A stretch of 64,000 bases of DNA from Robertmurraya andreesenii (GTDB lineage Bacteria > Bacillota > Bacilli > Bacillales > Cytobacillaceae), in assembly GCF_030813005.1 (NCBI RefSeq), contig NZ_JAUSTU010000001.1, forward strand, positions 1 to 64,000. Direction: 5' to 3'. The notes beneath the pieces were generated by a model. It was given only the letters and a program-made list of their open reading frames with translations. It was not told where the DNA came from and searched no databases. Shown in pieces: positions 31,588 through 41,162 of this stretch (within the stretch, counting starts at the first letter, position 1; every line of letters begins with the position of its first letter). Position numbers and translations under genes: made by a program.

Positions 31588-32487
31588 ATGGTATTAAAGT
31601 TAGAGCATGTAACAAAGCGATTTGGAAGCTTCACCGCTGTCAATGATCTATCCCTCTCGATCCCAGAGAGTGAAATGTTCGGATTCTTAGGTGCGAACGG
31701 AGCGGGAAAGACGACCACTTTTAGAATGATTCTTGGACTACTTGATCCTAGTGACGGCAAAGTAACCTGGGACGGAAAACCGATCAACTATGAGACAAGC
31801 CATATTATTGGCTATCTACCTGAGGAAAGAGGGCTTTATCCGAAGCTCAAAGTAAGGGATCAGCTCATTTATTTAGCCCGATTGAGGGGAATGAACAAGC
31901 AGGATGCGGCAGAGGAATTAGAGAAATGGTTAACTCGGTTCGGAAATCCTGAGTATATGGATAAAAAGGTAGAAGAGCTTTCAAAGGGAAACCAGCAGAA
32001 GATTCAATTTATTGCAGCTGTATTACATAAGCCGAAGCTACTTATTTTGGATGAACCCTTTAGCGGTCTGGACCCTGTGAATGTAGAGCTGCTTAAGGAG
32101 GCAGTGCTGGAGCTAAAGGAACAGGGGACCACGATTGTGTTTTCCAGTCACCGCATGGAGCATGTTGAGGAAATGTGTGAGCACTTGTGTATTATGCATA
32201 AAGGAAGCCCTGTCGTTCATGGTTCGCTAAAGGAAATTAAGCGAGCATTTGGGAAAAAGAATCTCATTATTCATGCGGATTTTGATCTTGAAGACATAAA
32301 GAACTATCCAGGGGTGAAGAAAGCTAAGCAAACACCAGAAGGAGTTCATTTACAAATTGAGGGTGAATATGTCGCAGAAAAGCTCCTAAAGGATATCGTT
32401 GGGAAAGGCTTCATTCGCAAGTTTGTCCTTGAGGAGCCTTCTTTAAATGACATTTTTATCGAGAAGGTAGGTGCATCCTATGAATAA
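31588..32487 (+). CDS. yhaQ: ABC transporter ATP-binding protein, YhaQ/NatA-like
   Basis: A 299-residue ATPase with Walker A GANGAGKTT (about 36-44), signature LSKGNQQK (about 133-140), Walker B LLILDEPFSGLD and switch His in SSHRMEH. A DUF4162-like C-terminal domain follows (about 225-299). It partners the permease encoded next, overlapping by 8 nt. The pair resembles NatAB, which exports sodium in B. subtilis, but the YhaQP substrate is unknown. Confidence 0.9.
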   Translation: MVLKLEHVTKRFGSFTAVNDLSLSIPESEMFGFLGANGAGKTTTFRMILGLLDPSDGKVTWDGKPINYETSHIIGYLPEERGLYPKLKVRDQLIYLARLRGMNKQDAAEELEKWLTRFGNPEYMDKKVEELSKGNQQKIQFIAAVLHKPKLLILDEPFSGLDPVNVELLKEAVLELKEQGTTIVFSSHRMEHVEEMCEHLCIMHKGSPVVHGSLKEIKRAFGKKNLIIHADFDLEDIKNYPGVKKAKQTPEGVHLQIEGEYVAEKLLKDIVGKGFIRKFVLEEPSLNDIFIEKVGASYE

Positions 32488-33733
32488 TTTCTGGATTATT
32501 TTATTTCACACATATTTAACAAAGCTGAAAACAAAGTCCTTCATTATTACGACCATTCTAACCGTTGTCCTCGTTCTCGGACTTACTAATATGAGCAATA
32601 TCATCAATTTTTTCAATGATGGAGATGGGGACGATAAGATAGCGGTCCTTGATGAAACGGGAGTTCTATTTGAGCCGTTAAAGGAGCAATTAAAGGTAAC
32701 TGGTGCTGACGTTCCATTAGAGGCCTTTGCTGCTGGTGATAAGGAAGCGGAAAAAGGGGTAAAGGACGGAAAATATAAGGGCTTACTCATTCTTACCTTT
32801 GATGCCAACGAGCTTCCTGTTGCAACCTACAAGGCGATGAGTATTTCTGATTCAACTTTCGTCACAACATTGTCCGGGGCTTTACAGCAAATAAAAACGC
32901 AATTAGCGGCAAGCCAAATCAATCTAACACAGGAGCAGCTGGCGAAGCTCTATGAACCAGTTCCAATAGAAAAAGTCGCATTAGAGAAAAATGCTAAAAC
33001 AGAGGAAGAATTGAGTCAGGCAAGAGGACTTGTTTATGTGCTGTTATTTGTGATTTATTTTGCCGTTATTATGTATGCAAACATGATCGCAATGGAGGTT
33101 GCAACGGAGAAGTCTTCACGTGTAATGGAAATCTTAATTTCGAGTGTATCTCCGATTAAGCAAATGTTTGCCAAAATCATCGGAATTGCCTTGCTCAGTT
33201 TGACACAACTAGCTGTCCTTTTAGGGATCGGATATTTTTCCATTAAAAAGAATATAGATTCGATGGAGGGAGACTTTTTTAGCTTCTTTGGTTTTGGGGA
33301 TATACCTCTAGCGACCATCATTTATGCCATTATTTTCTTCCTGTTAGGATATTTCCTATATGCGACACTTGCGGCATTCCTGGGATCCCTTGTAAGCCGA
33401 ATTGAGGATGTCCAGCAAATGATTACACCGATGACTTTATTGGTAGTTGCTGGTTTCATGATTGCGATGTTCGGGCTTGGGCAACCGGAGACACCTTTTA
33501 TTACCATTACGTCCTACATCCCGTTCTTTACCCCAATGCTTATGTTTATGCGTGTGGGAATGCTTACTCTCCCGACTTGGGAACCGATTTTAGGCATTGT
33601 CATCTTACTTGTCTCGATCATTCTCCTTGCTTTCTTTGGAGCAAGAGTATATAAGGGCGGTGTTCTCATGTATGGGAAATCGAATTCTTTTAAGGATATT
33701 AAAAAGGCATTGCAGTTAACGAAAAACAAGTAA
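32480..33733 (+). CDS. yhaP: ABC-2 type permease, YhaP/NatB-like
   Basis: A 417-residue membrane protein: TM1 (about 22-42), a large external loop (about 45-175), then five or six TM helices, including VYVLLFVIYFAVIMYANMIA and a segment containing EVATEKSSRVMEILISSVSP that is typical of ABC-2 permeases. ATG 32480 fits AAGGTAGG; the GTG at 32471 is too close. It works with the preceding ATPase. Confidence 0.9.
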   Translation: MNNFWIILFHTYLTKLKTKSFIITTILTVVLVLGLTNMSNIINFFNDGDGDDKIAVLDETGVLFEPLKEQLKVTGADVPLEAFAAGDKEAEKGVKDGKYKGLLILTFDANELPVATYKAMSISDSTFVTTLSGALQQIKTQLAASQINLTQEQLAKLYEPVPIEKVALEKNAKTEEELSQARGLVYVLLFVIYFAVIMYANMIAMEVATEKSSRVMEILISSVSPIKQMFAKIIGIALLSLTQLAVLLGIGYFSIKKNIDSMEGDFFSFFGFGDIPLATIIYAIIFFLLGYFLYATLAAFLGSLVSRIEDVQQMITPMTLLVVAGFMIAMFGLGQPETPFITITSYIPFFTPMLMFMRVGMLTLPTWEPILGIVILLVSIILLAFFGARVYKGGVLMYGKSNSFKDIKKALQLTKNK

Positions 33734-33877
33734 GAAATTTTGCTCCAGTAAAAAAATTCCTTTGCTTGCTTTTTGGTTTTGTATCTGTTATTCTTAGAGA
33801 GAATTATTTTTGTTCAACATTTAAGGGAAGAGATAAATATTATTTTCGCCTGGAAGAGCAAGAATAGTAATACATTT

Positions 33878-33892
33878 GTGCGCTGGACGCAC
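33878..33892 (+). promoter_or_regulatory. Hairpin in the cold-shock leader, next to the ribosome site
   Basis: GTGCG-CTGGA-CGCAC forms a 5-bp stem immediately before GAGGAGG. Cold-shock leaders commonly use structure to make translation temperature-dependent. Confidence 0.45.
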
Positions 33893-33908
33893 GAGGAGGC
33901 AACATACA

Positions 33909-34109
33909 ATGGAAAAAGGTAAAGTAAAATGGTTTAACGCAGAAAAAGGCTTCGGATTTATCGAGCGCGACGGCGGAGAAGATGTATTCGTTCATTTCTC
34001 AGCTATCCAAGGCGAAGGCTTCAAAACTCTTGAAGAAGGTCAAGCAGTTACTTTTGACGTAGAGCAAGGTGCTCGTGGACCTCAAGCAGCTAACGTTAAC
34101 AAAGCATAA
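33909..34109 (+). CDS. Cold shock protein (CspA/CspB family)
   Basis: A 66-residue single cold-shock domain. It contains RNP1 KGFGFIERD and RNP2 DVFVHFSAI. It binds single-stranded nucleic acids and melts RNA structure at low temperature. ATG 33909 follows GAGGAGG; the longer frame upstream belongs to the leader. A terminator follows. Which csp paralogue this is cannot be told. Confidence 0.95.
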   Translation: MEKGKVKWFNAEKGFGFIERDGGEDVFVHFSAIQGEGFKTLEEGQAVTFDVEQGARGPQAANVNKA

Positions 34110-34127
34110 TTAACCATTCGAACCTTC

Positions 34128-34160
34128 AAGCAGACTCATTCATGGGTCTGCTTTTTATTT
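34128..34160 (+). terminator. Terminator of the cold shock gene
   Basis: AAGCAGAC and GTCTGCTT form the stem, with TTTATTTT after it. Confidence 0.9.
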
Positions 34161-34248
34161 TGCATTTTGGTACCAGGTACCGAAATTTATATAGAACATA
34201 TATTCGTATTATGGTAAAATGGAAGAAAATGATGAGTGAGGAAAAGCG

Positions 34249-35466
34249 ATGAAAAGTGTGACATTTATTCATGCGGCAGATATTCATTTAGACAGCCCTA
34301 TGGTTGGTCTTCAAGGCTTGCCAAAGAATATTTTTCAAAGGCTGCAAGAAAGCACCTTTAAGGCTTTTACCCGAGTAATAGATGCTGCGCTCACCAACAG
34401 CGTCGATTTCGTAATTCTTGCAGGAGATTTATTTGACCATGAGGATCGGAGTATCAGAGCACAAATTTTTCTTAAGAAGGAATTGGAACGGCTAGAAAAA
34501 GAGGGAATCCCTGTTTTTCTTGTCCATGGGAATCATGATCATTTAAGCGGGAACTGGACTGATATTAAACTTCCAGGCAATACATATGTTTTTGGTTCAG
34601 AGGTCTCGGTAAGTAAGCTTCAAACAAAGTCTGATGCGACTGTACATCTCTATGGTTTCAGCTATGGAAAGAAACATGTATATGAGCGGAAAATTATCGA
34701 ATACCAGCGTCAGTCTGGTGCTGATTTTCATATTGGCATTCTGCATGGAAATATGGAAGGAAGTAGTGAGCATGGCAACTATGCTCCATTTCATTTATCA
34801 GAGCTACTTGAAAAGGAGTTTGATTACTGGGCTTTAGGACATATTCACAAGAAAATGCTTCTGAATGAAGAGCCTCCAATTGTCTACTCTGGCAATACAC
34901 AAGGACGAAATAAAAAGGAAAAAGGCGCAAAGGGATGCTATATCGTTACCCTTCAGGAAGCAGGTTCACAGCTTCAATTCGTGGAGACTAGTGATGTTAA
35001 CTGGTCTGAACTGGTCATAAATGGAGCCAATGTCACAAGCGTCGATGGACTATACCAAATATGTCGGGCGAAAATAGAGGAGGCCAGGAGAGAAGGGAGA
35101 GGGACCCTTGCACACATAGTTGTTCAGGATCTTTCCATTGATTCTTATCATGCAGCCATGGTGGACGAGCTCCTTGAAATTCTTCAGGAGGAAGAAAAGG
35201 AAGAAACAGAATTTGTTTGGCCGATCCACATACAAATAGACGAAGCGCTGAATTTTGATAAGGAAGAGCTAGCCAATCACTCCGACTTTTATGAAGAGTT
35301 ATTTACCGTCATGGATGAATTCATAGAGTTCGAAGAGACGCTAGCACCTTTATATAAACATCCAAGTGCTAGAAAACTTTTATCCTCTCTCACTCAACAG
35401 GAACTGACAGAAATAAAGAAGGAAGCTGAGAAGCTCTTAATTCAAAAGCTCATCCAACAAGGATAG
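34249..35466 (+). CDS. yhaO: SbcD-like metallophosphoesterase, YhaO
   Basis: A 405-residue Mre11/SbcD-family nuclease. Metal ligands are visible: HAADIHLD (about 8-15), LAGDLFD (about 57-63), HGNHDH (about 91-96) and GHIHK (about 198-202). It is expected to act with the SbcC-like YhaN encoded 12 bp downstream as a DNA end-processing complex. ATG 34249 follows GTGAGG. The gene order yhaO-yhaN-yhaM is as in B. subtilis. Confidence 0.92.
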   Translation: MKSVTFIHAADIHLDSPMVGLQGLPKNIFQRLQESTFKAFTRVIDAALTNSVDFVILAGDLFDHEDRSIRAQIFLKKELERLEKEGIPVFLVHGNHDHLSGNWTDIKLPGNTYVFGSEVSVSKLQTKSDATVHLYGFSYGKKHVYERKIIEYQRQSGADFHIGILHGNMEGSSEHGNYAPFHLSELLEKEFDYWALGHIHKKMLLNEEPPIVYSGNTQGRNKKEKGAKGCYIVTLQEAGSQLQFVETSDVNWSELVINGANVTSVDGLYQICRAKIEEARREGRGTLAHIVVQDLSIDSYHAAMVDELLEILQEEEKEETEFVWPIHIQIDEALNFDKEELANHSDFYEELFTVMDEFIEFEETLAPLYKHPSARKLLSSLTQQELTEIKKEAEKLLIQKLIQQG

Positions 35467-35478
35467 GGGGTGGCATCG

Positions 35479-38469
35479 TTGAAAATTTTGGAAATTCATA
35501 TATATGGTTATGGAAAGCTAGAAGATGTTCGTATGACGAATTTAAGGGAGTTCCAAGTATTTTACGGAGAGAATGAGGCTGGTAAATCGACGATTATGTC
35601 ATTCATTCATAGTATCCTTTTTGGATTTCCAACAAAGCAGCAAACGGAATTGCGCATGGAGCCGAAGAAGGGAGCCAAATATGGCGGACAATTAGTGCTC
35701 TTTTTCGAGGAACAGGGCAGGGTCGTCGTGGAAAGAGTGAAGGGTAAGGCAAGCGGCGATGTAAAAGTTCTATTTGAGGATGGGACGGTTGGAGGAGAGG
35801 AAGGGCTGCAGGAGCTTTTGCTTCACATCGATAAATCATTATATCAAGCGATTTTCTCCTTTAATCTGCATGGTTTACAGAACGTACATCAATTAAAAAG
35901 TGAGGATTTAGGTAAGTTTCTGTTCTCTACAGGCACGATCGGGACAGAGCGGTTAATGACTGTCGAACAGCAGCTCCAAAAAGAAATAGACCAGCTATTT
36001 AAGCCTAGCGGAAGAAAACCTCTTATCAACGAAAAACTGAAAGAGGTGAAATCTGCTTACGAGGATTTAAAAAAGGCAGAACAGCAAAATACAGGCTATG
36101 GTCAGCTCATTCAAAGGAAGGAAGAGCTTGAGCAGCTCATTCGGCTCAAACAGGAACAGATCCATAGTGCGCAGAAACGGATTCATCAATTAGAGGAATG
36201 GAAGAAGCTTGCTCCTATAGCTAAGGAAAGGGAACTTTTAAAGGATCGGATCGAATCGCAAAGTCTATCGTTCCCTGTTGACGGTCTATCACGACTTGAC
36301 TCAGTACATCAGCTCCTTAAGCCATTAGAGGCACAATTAAAGGTCTTATTAGACAAGAGAGATAGACTTGAAAAAGAGCTTGAGGAATATCGCCCGAATG
36401 AGGAGCTCCTCGAAAAGGAAGCGTTGATTCAGCATGCATTAGAAAGTCTCCCCCTATACGACACTCTCCAAGAAGAAGAGGCAGAATGGCAATCAAAGGT
36501 AGAGCACTTGCTGAGAGAAATCGAAGAGATAAAAGAAAAGCTTCATTTCCCCACGGATGAAAGCAAGCTAGAACAGTGTGATACAAGCATTTTTATGGCT
36601 GAAAAGACAAGGGATGCTGAGAAAAAGCAGCTCCGTCTTCAGGAGAAGAAGCTTGAATTAGATGATGAGTTTGTTAAGGAAAAGCAGGAGCTAGAAGGAA
36701 TCGAAGGGCAAATAGACCTTCTAAAGAAAGAGTTGCTTCCAGATGATGTCAGGGAGGCAAAGAAACAAAAGCTGGAGGACTTCACCAATAAGGCTTCAAT
36801 GGAAAGAGAGTTAAAAAATATACAGGATCAGATTGATCTATATCAATTATCTGCCAAAAAGGCAAAGGAGCAAACGAAGCAAAATTATTATCAATTCTTG
36901 ATCCTATGTAGCATTTTGTTAATCTTCGTTGGCTGGGGTATGCTCAAGACCCAATGGCTAGTGGCTTTTATCGGAGGAATTGGGTTTCTATCACTGCTCT
37001 TTTTCCATCTAAAAGGCAAACAGTCGAGCAATGAAGATTTGCGTCGAAAGCTACAAGCCTTAAAAACACAGGAGCAGAGTCTGAAGGAACAATTGAACAA
37101 TCAGGATTCATCAGCCATAGGATTAATTAAAGAACAATTAACAAGAGATTCCCTGCTTCAAGAGCAGCTCACAATGTTGAAAATGAAATGGGAACAGCAA
37201 AATGCTAAGTATGACCGAATTATACAAGCATTTGAAGAATGGGAAAAGGAAGCACTTGCTCATCAAAAACTGCTGGCTCGTTTAGGTACGGAATTATCCA
37301 TCCCTGAAGAAATTGCTTTGAGAAATATTCATTCGGCCTTTCTTTTAGTAAAAAAATTGAAGGAAGGCTATAGAGAGTATCAGCAATCAAAGGCACAATT
37401 GGAAAAGAAAAAAGCAGCAAGAGATAAAATCAAAGAAGCTATTTTCACCTTGGGTAAACAGCTTGGTATTGAGGAAGCGAGATCCGTTTACGACCAAGCC
37501 ATCCAATTGCGTGAAATCTTGAAAAAGGAATTAGAAAAGAAACAAACCTTTAGTATTTTGAGGGAAAGGCTGGAAGAAGTTCTTGAGGAAATGGAGAGAG
37601 TTAATAAGGAATGCAGTTTCCTTCTTAAAGAAAGAGAGGAGCTTTTTCAACTGGCTGATGTACATTCGGAGGAGGATTTTCGCTTGCTTGGGAAAGAGGC
37701 AGAGAAGTTAGCTGAATGGTCCAATCGAATGGAGGAACTACAGAAGCAAATAGATATCTCGATGTTGACTGAAAGTGAAATAAAGGAATTTATGGCAATA
37801 GAGGATCTTCCATTCGTCCTTGAAGAGGCATCTGCGCAACTAAAAGTAAATATCAACGAAGATGAGGAATTGCGACAAGAACTTGCCGAAATCAAGCATC
37901 AAATTGCCTTGCTTGAAGAGGGAGGACGATATGGGGAGCTTCTCCATCAGTATAGACAGCTGCAATCTGCACTTGATATCGATGCGAAGGAATGGGTCAA
38001 GCTCTCGTTAGCGAAGGAAATGCTAAGAAGAACAGTCGCAAGCTTCAAACAGGAACGGCTTCCAACTATGCTAAAAAAAGCAGAGGAATATTTAGCTTTT
38101 TTAACAGATGGAACCTATATCAAAATATTTCCGAAGGGTGAAAGCAACGGTTTCTTAATTGAGAGAAAGGATCACCTACTGTTCGAAGCAAATGAATTAA
38201 GTCAGGCCACGACAGAACAGGTGTATGTTTCTCTGCGATTGGCCCTAGCAACAACCATTTATCGGAAAATGCCTTTTCCGATCATTATCGATGATAGTTT
38301 TGTAAATTTTGACCACGTCCGTACGGAAAAGGTGATTTCTTTGTTAAAAACATTGAAGGAAAATCAGGTCCTGTTTTTTACCTGTCATTTGCATTTATTG
38401 GACTATTTTTCTAGAGAAGATGTCAATATTTTAAAAGAGTCCATCGATCCTCCTATCCATTCCCAATAA
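35479..38469 (+). CDS. yhaN: SbcC-like AAA ATPase with central membrane hairpin, YhaN
   Basis: A 996-residue ABC/SMC-type ATPase. Walker A GENEAGKST (about 32-40) is near the N terminus; the signature-like QATTEQVYVSLRLALA and Walker B IIIDDSFVNFD are near the C terminus. Two long coiled coils lie between (about 170-460 and 525-850). Where RAD50/SbcC has a zinc hook, this protein has two hydrophobic segments (about 472-492 and 495-515), so the arms may be anchored in the membrane. TTG 35479 fits the GGGGGTGG ribosome site; GTG 35470 lies within it. It is the partner of YhaO. Confidence 0.9.
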   Translation: MKILEIHIYGYGKLEDVRMTNLREFQVFYGENEAGKSTIMSFIHSILFGFPTKQQTELRMEPKKGAKYGGQLVLFFEEQGRVVVERVKGKASGDVKVLFEDGTVGGEEGLQELLLHIDKSLYQAIFSFNLHGLQNVHQLKSEDLGKFLFSTGTIGTERLMTVEQQLQKEIDQLFKPSGRKPLINEKLKEVKSAYEDLKKAEQQNTGYGQLIQRKEELEQLIRLKQEQIHSAQKRIHQLEEWKKLAPIAKERELLKDRIESQSLSFPVDGLSRLDSVHQLLKPLEAQLKVLLDKRDRLEKELEEYRPNEELLEKEALIQHALESLPLYDTLQEEEAEWQSKVEHLLREIEEIKEKLHFPTDESKLEQCDTSIFMAEKTRDAEKKQLRLQEKKLELDDEFVKEKQELEGIEGQIDLLKKELLPDDVREAKKQKLEDFTNKASMERELKNIQDQIDLYQLSAKKAKEQTKQNYYQFLILCSILLIFVGWGMLKTQWLVAFIGGIGFLSLLFFHLKGKQSSNEDLRRKLQALKTQEQSLKEQLNNQDSSAIGLIKEQLTRDSLLQEQLTMLKMKWEQQNAKYDRIIQAFEEWEKEALAHQKLLARLGTELSIPEEIALRNIHSAFLLVKKLKEGYREYQQSKAQLEKKKAARDKIKEAIFTLGKQLGIEEARSVYDQAIQLREILKKELEKKQTFSILRERLEEVLEEMERVNKECSFLLKEREELFQLADVHSEEDFRLLGKEAEKLAEWSNRMEELQKQIDISMLTESEIKEFMAIEDLPFVLEEASAQLKVNINEDEELRQELAEIKHQIALLEEGGRYGELLHQYRQLQSALDIDAKEWVKLSLAKEMLRRTVASFKQERLPTMLKKAEEYLAFLTDGTYIKIFPKGESNGFLIERKDHLLFEANELSQATTEQVYVSLRLALATTIYRKMPFPIIIDDSFVNFDHVRTEKVISLLKTLKENQVLFFTCHLHLLDYFSREDVNILKESIDPPIHSQ

Positions 38470-38545
38470 GTGTGAAGAAGGATTATGCTATAATAGCTTC
38501 ATAGAAAAGTAAATATTCGATTGATAGGAGAGGAGTGTCGAGTCT

Positions 38546-39490
38546 ATGAGCAAGGGAATTCTTCAGCATGAGGTTGGAGAGCAGGTGGAGAAATTTCTAT
38601 TGATTAAAAGCTCCACCAAGGGTACTGCAAGCAATGGTAAGCCATTCTTAACACTTATTCTACAGGACCAGACCGGTGAAATTGAAGCAAAGCTATGGGA
38701 TGCATCTGAGGATGATGAAAAAAATTACTGTGCAGAGACCATTGTGAAGGTACAGGGAGATATTCAGAGCTATCGTGGGAGAAATCAGTTAAGACTCAGA
38801 CAAATTCGTCCTTCGTCCCCGCAAGACTCGGTAAATCTATCCGATTTCCTTGTTGTCGCTCCCGTAGATAAAGAAGAAATGCAGAGTAAAATCACCCAGT
38901 ATATATTTGAAATGAAGAATCCTAATATTCAAAGAATCACGAGGCATTTGCTGAAGAAATATTACGACGCATTTTTTGAATATCCGGCAGCGACAAAGAA
39001 TCATCATGAATTTGTTTCAGGCCTTGCCTACCATGTCGTAAGCATGCTGGATTTAGCTAAAGCCATTGCTGGCCTCTATCCAAGCTTAGATAAGGATTTA
39101 CTCTACGCTGGTGTGCTGCTTCATGATTTGGGAAAGGTCAAGGAGCTTTCTGGACCTGTGTCTACTACCTATACGGTGGAAGGAAATCTTTTAGGACATA
39201 TCAATATTATGGTTTCTGAAATATCGAAAGCAGCTGATGAGCTGGGAATTTCAGGGGAGGAAGTCCTTGTTTTGCAGCATTTGGTCTTAAGTCATCATGG
39301 CAAGGCTGAATGGGGAAGTCCGAAGCCACCGCTTATTAAAGAGGCCGAGATTCTCCACTATATTGATAATATCGATGCCAAGATGAATATGCTTGATCGA
39401 GCGCTGGAACGCGTCAAGCCTGGGGAGTTCACTGAAAGAATTTTTGCTTTGGATAACCGTTCCTTTTATAAGCCTCTCTTTCATAAGTAA
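38546..39490 (+). CDS. yhaM: 3'-5' exoribonuclease YhaM
   Basis: A 314-residue protein with an N-terminal OB-fold (about 1-100) and a C-terminal HD domain (about 150-280): HHEFVSGLAYHVVSM, HDLGKVKE (the HD pair) and HHGKAEWGSP. YhaM removes nucleotides from RNA 3' ends in a Mn-dependent manner. ATG 38546. It ends at a terminator. Confidence 0.95.
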   Translation: MSKGILQHEVGEQVEKFLLIKSSTKGTASNGKPFLTLILQDQTGEIEAKLWDASEDDEKNYCAETIVKVQGDIQSYRGRNQLRLRQIRPSSPQDSVNLSDFLVVAPVDKEEMQSKITQYIFEMKNPNIQRITRHLLKKYYDAFFEYPAATKNHHEFVSGLAYHVVSMLDLAKAIAGLYPSLDKDLLYAGVLLHDLGKVKELSGPVSTTYTVEGNLLGHINIMVSEISKAADELGISGEEVLVLQHLVLSHHGKAEWGSPKPPLIKEAEILHYIDNIDAKMNMLDRALERVKPGEFTERIFALDNRSFYKPLFHK

Positions 39491-39492
39491 TA

Positions 39493-39519
39493 AAAATGCC
39501 TTTTTTAAGGGCATTTTTT
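39493..39519 (+). terminator. Terminator after yhaM
   Basis: AAAATGCC and GGGCATTTT arms followed by Ts. Confidence 0.85.
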
Positions 39520-39609
39520 ATGCCAATGTAAAGAGATAATCATAATCCTATTGCCCAAGCATACATTTTTATAAAAAGAGCTTGTACAAATCTTTTGGAG
39601 GGAGAATGT

Positions 39610-39795
39610 ATGGATATTCCAATTTGGGTCTTATTATTAGTTGGTGGGATTATCATTAGCGCTTTCATGGCTGTCAAAACAGGGAGAGATGAGAGAAAGC
39701 AGGAGCATGAATTAATAGAGAGAGAAGGCGAAGTGTACATCCAACGCCTTGAAAAGGAAAGGGAAGAGAGAATGGAAAAGCGTTCGTTTGGCTAA
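39610..39795 (+). CDS. yhaL: Sporulation protein YhaL
   Basis: A 61-residue protein with one N-terminal TM helix (about 4-22) and a charged coiled-coil tail (KQEHELIEREGEVYIQRLEK). ATG 39610 is 7 nt after GGAGGGAG. Its position between yhaM and prsA matches B. subtilis yhaL, a gene linked to sporulation. Confidence 0.85.
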   Translation: MDIPIWVLLLVGGIIISAFMAVKTGRDERKQEHELIEREGEVYIQRLEKEREERMEKRSFG

Positions 39796-39801
39796 GGGTA
39801 C

Positions 39802-39834
39802 AAAAAAGGGGTTCCAAATTAGGAACCCCTTTTG
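39802..39834. terminator. Bidirectional terminator between yhaL and prsA
   Basis: AAAAGGGGTTCC and GGAACCCCTTTT form a perfect 12-bp stem with a 6-nt loop between convergent genes. Confidence 0.95.
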
Positions 39835-39835
39835 A

Positions 39836-40717
39836 TTACTTGCTCTCTTTTTCTTTGTTGTCTGCATTCGTATTGTCTTGGATGATATCCTTTAAGTCCT
39901 TATCCTTAACCTTAACGTTGGCATTTTTTAATTCTTTTTGGAGAGCCTCTTGCATGGCAGTATTATCGACCTTTGATACTTTGACTTTCTGCTCAATTTC
40001 AGCCTTCATTTTGTCCAGGCTTTCTTTTTTCTTTTTGTCAGTTACTTGAATAATATGCCAACCATTGTCAGTTTTGACAGGCTCACTAATTTGATTCACA
40101 TCAAGGGCATAGGCAGCTTCTTCGAATTCAGGGACCATTGCACCTGCACCGAACCAACCAAGATCTCCACCTTGCTCAGCAGAGCCTGGGTCTGTTGAAT
40201 TTTCTTTAGCAAGCTTTGCGAAGTCCTCGCCCTTATCAAGCTTCGCCTTAATTTCCTTCGCCTTCGCCTCATCCGCAACTAAAATATGACGGGCTTTAAT
40301 TTCAGGTTTAATATTATCGTAATACTCTTTGATTTCCTTATCGGTTACCTTGACATCTTTTGTTGCTGCTTTTTCAACAAGCAAGTCCAATTTCAAGCTT
40401 TCCTTAAGCTCTTTCTCAGTCATTTGATATTGCGCTAACGCCATTTCGAAATTATCCCCAAGCTGATCCTTAACCTCTTGTAGTCTTGCGTCTAATTCCT
40501 TATCTGACACTTTATATTTATCTGATAGCACTTTCTCATACACAAGCTGCTGAAGAACCTGTTTCCCATTTGCTTTCTTCATTGCATCATAAAGCTCGTC
40601 CTTTGTAATATTGCCGGCCTTTGTTTCGACAACCGTGTCTGATGAGCCAGCATTATTGCATGCTGATAATCCAATAACCCCTAGTACTAAAGATAGGGCA
40701 AGTATCCATTTTTTCAT
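39836..40717 (-). CDS. prsA: PrsA foldase lipoprotein
   Basis: A 293-residue extracytoplasmic folding factor. The signal peptide has the lipobox LSAC with Cys20 as the lipidation site. The parvulin PPIase domain (about 135-230) contains KARHILVADEAKAKEIK and GDLGWFGAGAMVPEFE. It helps secreted proteins fold at the membrane-wall interface. ATG 40717 follows AGGAG. The tail is highly charged. Confidence 0.95.
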   Translation of the reverse strand: MKKWILALSLVLGVIGLSACNNAGSSDTVVETKAGNITKDELYDAMKKANGKQVLQQLVYEKVLSDKYKVSDKELDARLQEVKDQLGDNFEMALAQYQMTEKELKESLKLDLLVEKAATKDVKVTDKEIKEYYDNIKPEIKARHILVADEAKAKEIKAKLDKGEDFAKLAKENSTDPGSAEQGGDLGWFGAGAMVPEFEEAAYALDVNQISEPVKTDNGWHIIQVTDKKKKESLDKMKAEIEQKVKVSKVDNTAMQEALQKELKNANVKVKDKDLKDIIQDNTNADNKEKESK

Positions 40718-41008
40718 TAAAACAACTCCTAAATTTTTTAATTTCTTTCGTGTAATTTCTACAAACAATACTATAACATAACTTGGAAAGAGAGCAAAAG
40801 AAAAACCCATTTTGACTGTTGATTTTCAAAAAAATAGGCACTGTCACTATTCCATAAAAGGGACTACTACATAGGATAAAGTATAGGCAGTTGATGTGGA
40901 GCTAAATTTAGTCTCATCCAGCAATCCGAACTCAAAAAGATACCTGCCTACATGGTAGAGATAATTTTCTTATAGAAAGAAGTAAATGCAATGGAAGGGG
41001 GTGTTACG

Positions 41009-41098
41009 ATGAGTCATGGAGGATATGGTGGAGGATTTGCGTTGATTGTTGTCTTGTTTATCCTTTTAATCATTGTAGGAGCAGCATGGTGGTATTAA
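41009..41098 (+). CDS. YjcZ-family sporulation small protein
   Basis: A 29-residue protein: MSHGGYGGGFALIVVLFILL followed by IIVGAAWWY. The Gly/Tyr-rich start and single hydrophobic helix are the YjcZ-family pattern of small sporulation-associated membrane peptides. The ribosome site GAAGGGGGTG is strong and a terminator follows. It is too short for routine gene calling. Confidence 0.9.
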   Translation: MSHGGYGGGFALIVVLFILLIIVGAAWWY

Positions 41099-41130
41099 TT
41101 AGGTGTAGAGATTATCAAATGAATCATTGA

Positions 41131-41161
41131 AAAAGAACATGGGAGCAGCCCATGTTCTTTT
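41131..41161. terminator. Bidirectional terminator after the YjcZ-type gene
   Basis: AAAAGAACATGGG and CCCATGTTCTTTT form a perfect 13-bp stem with a 5-nt loop between convergent genes. Confidence 0.95.
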
Positions 41162-41162
41162 G

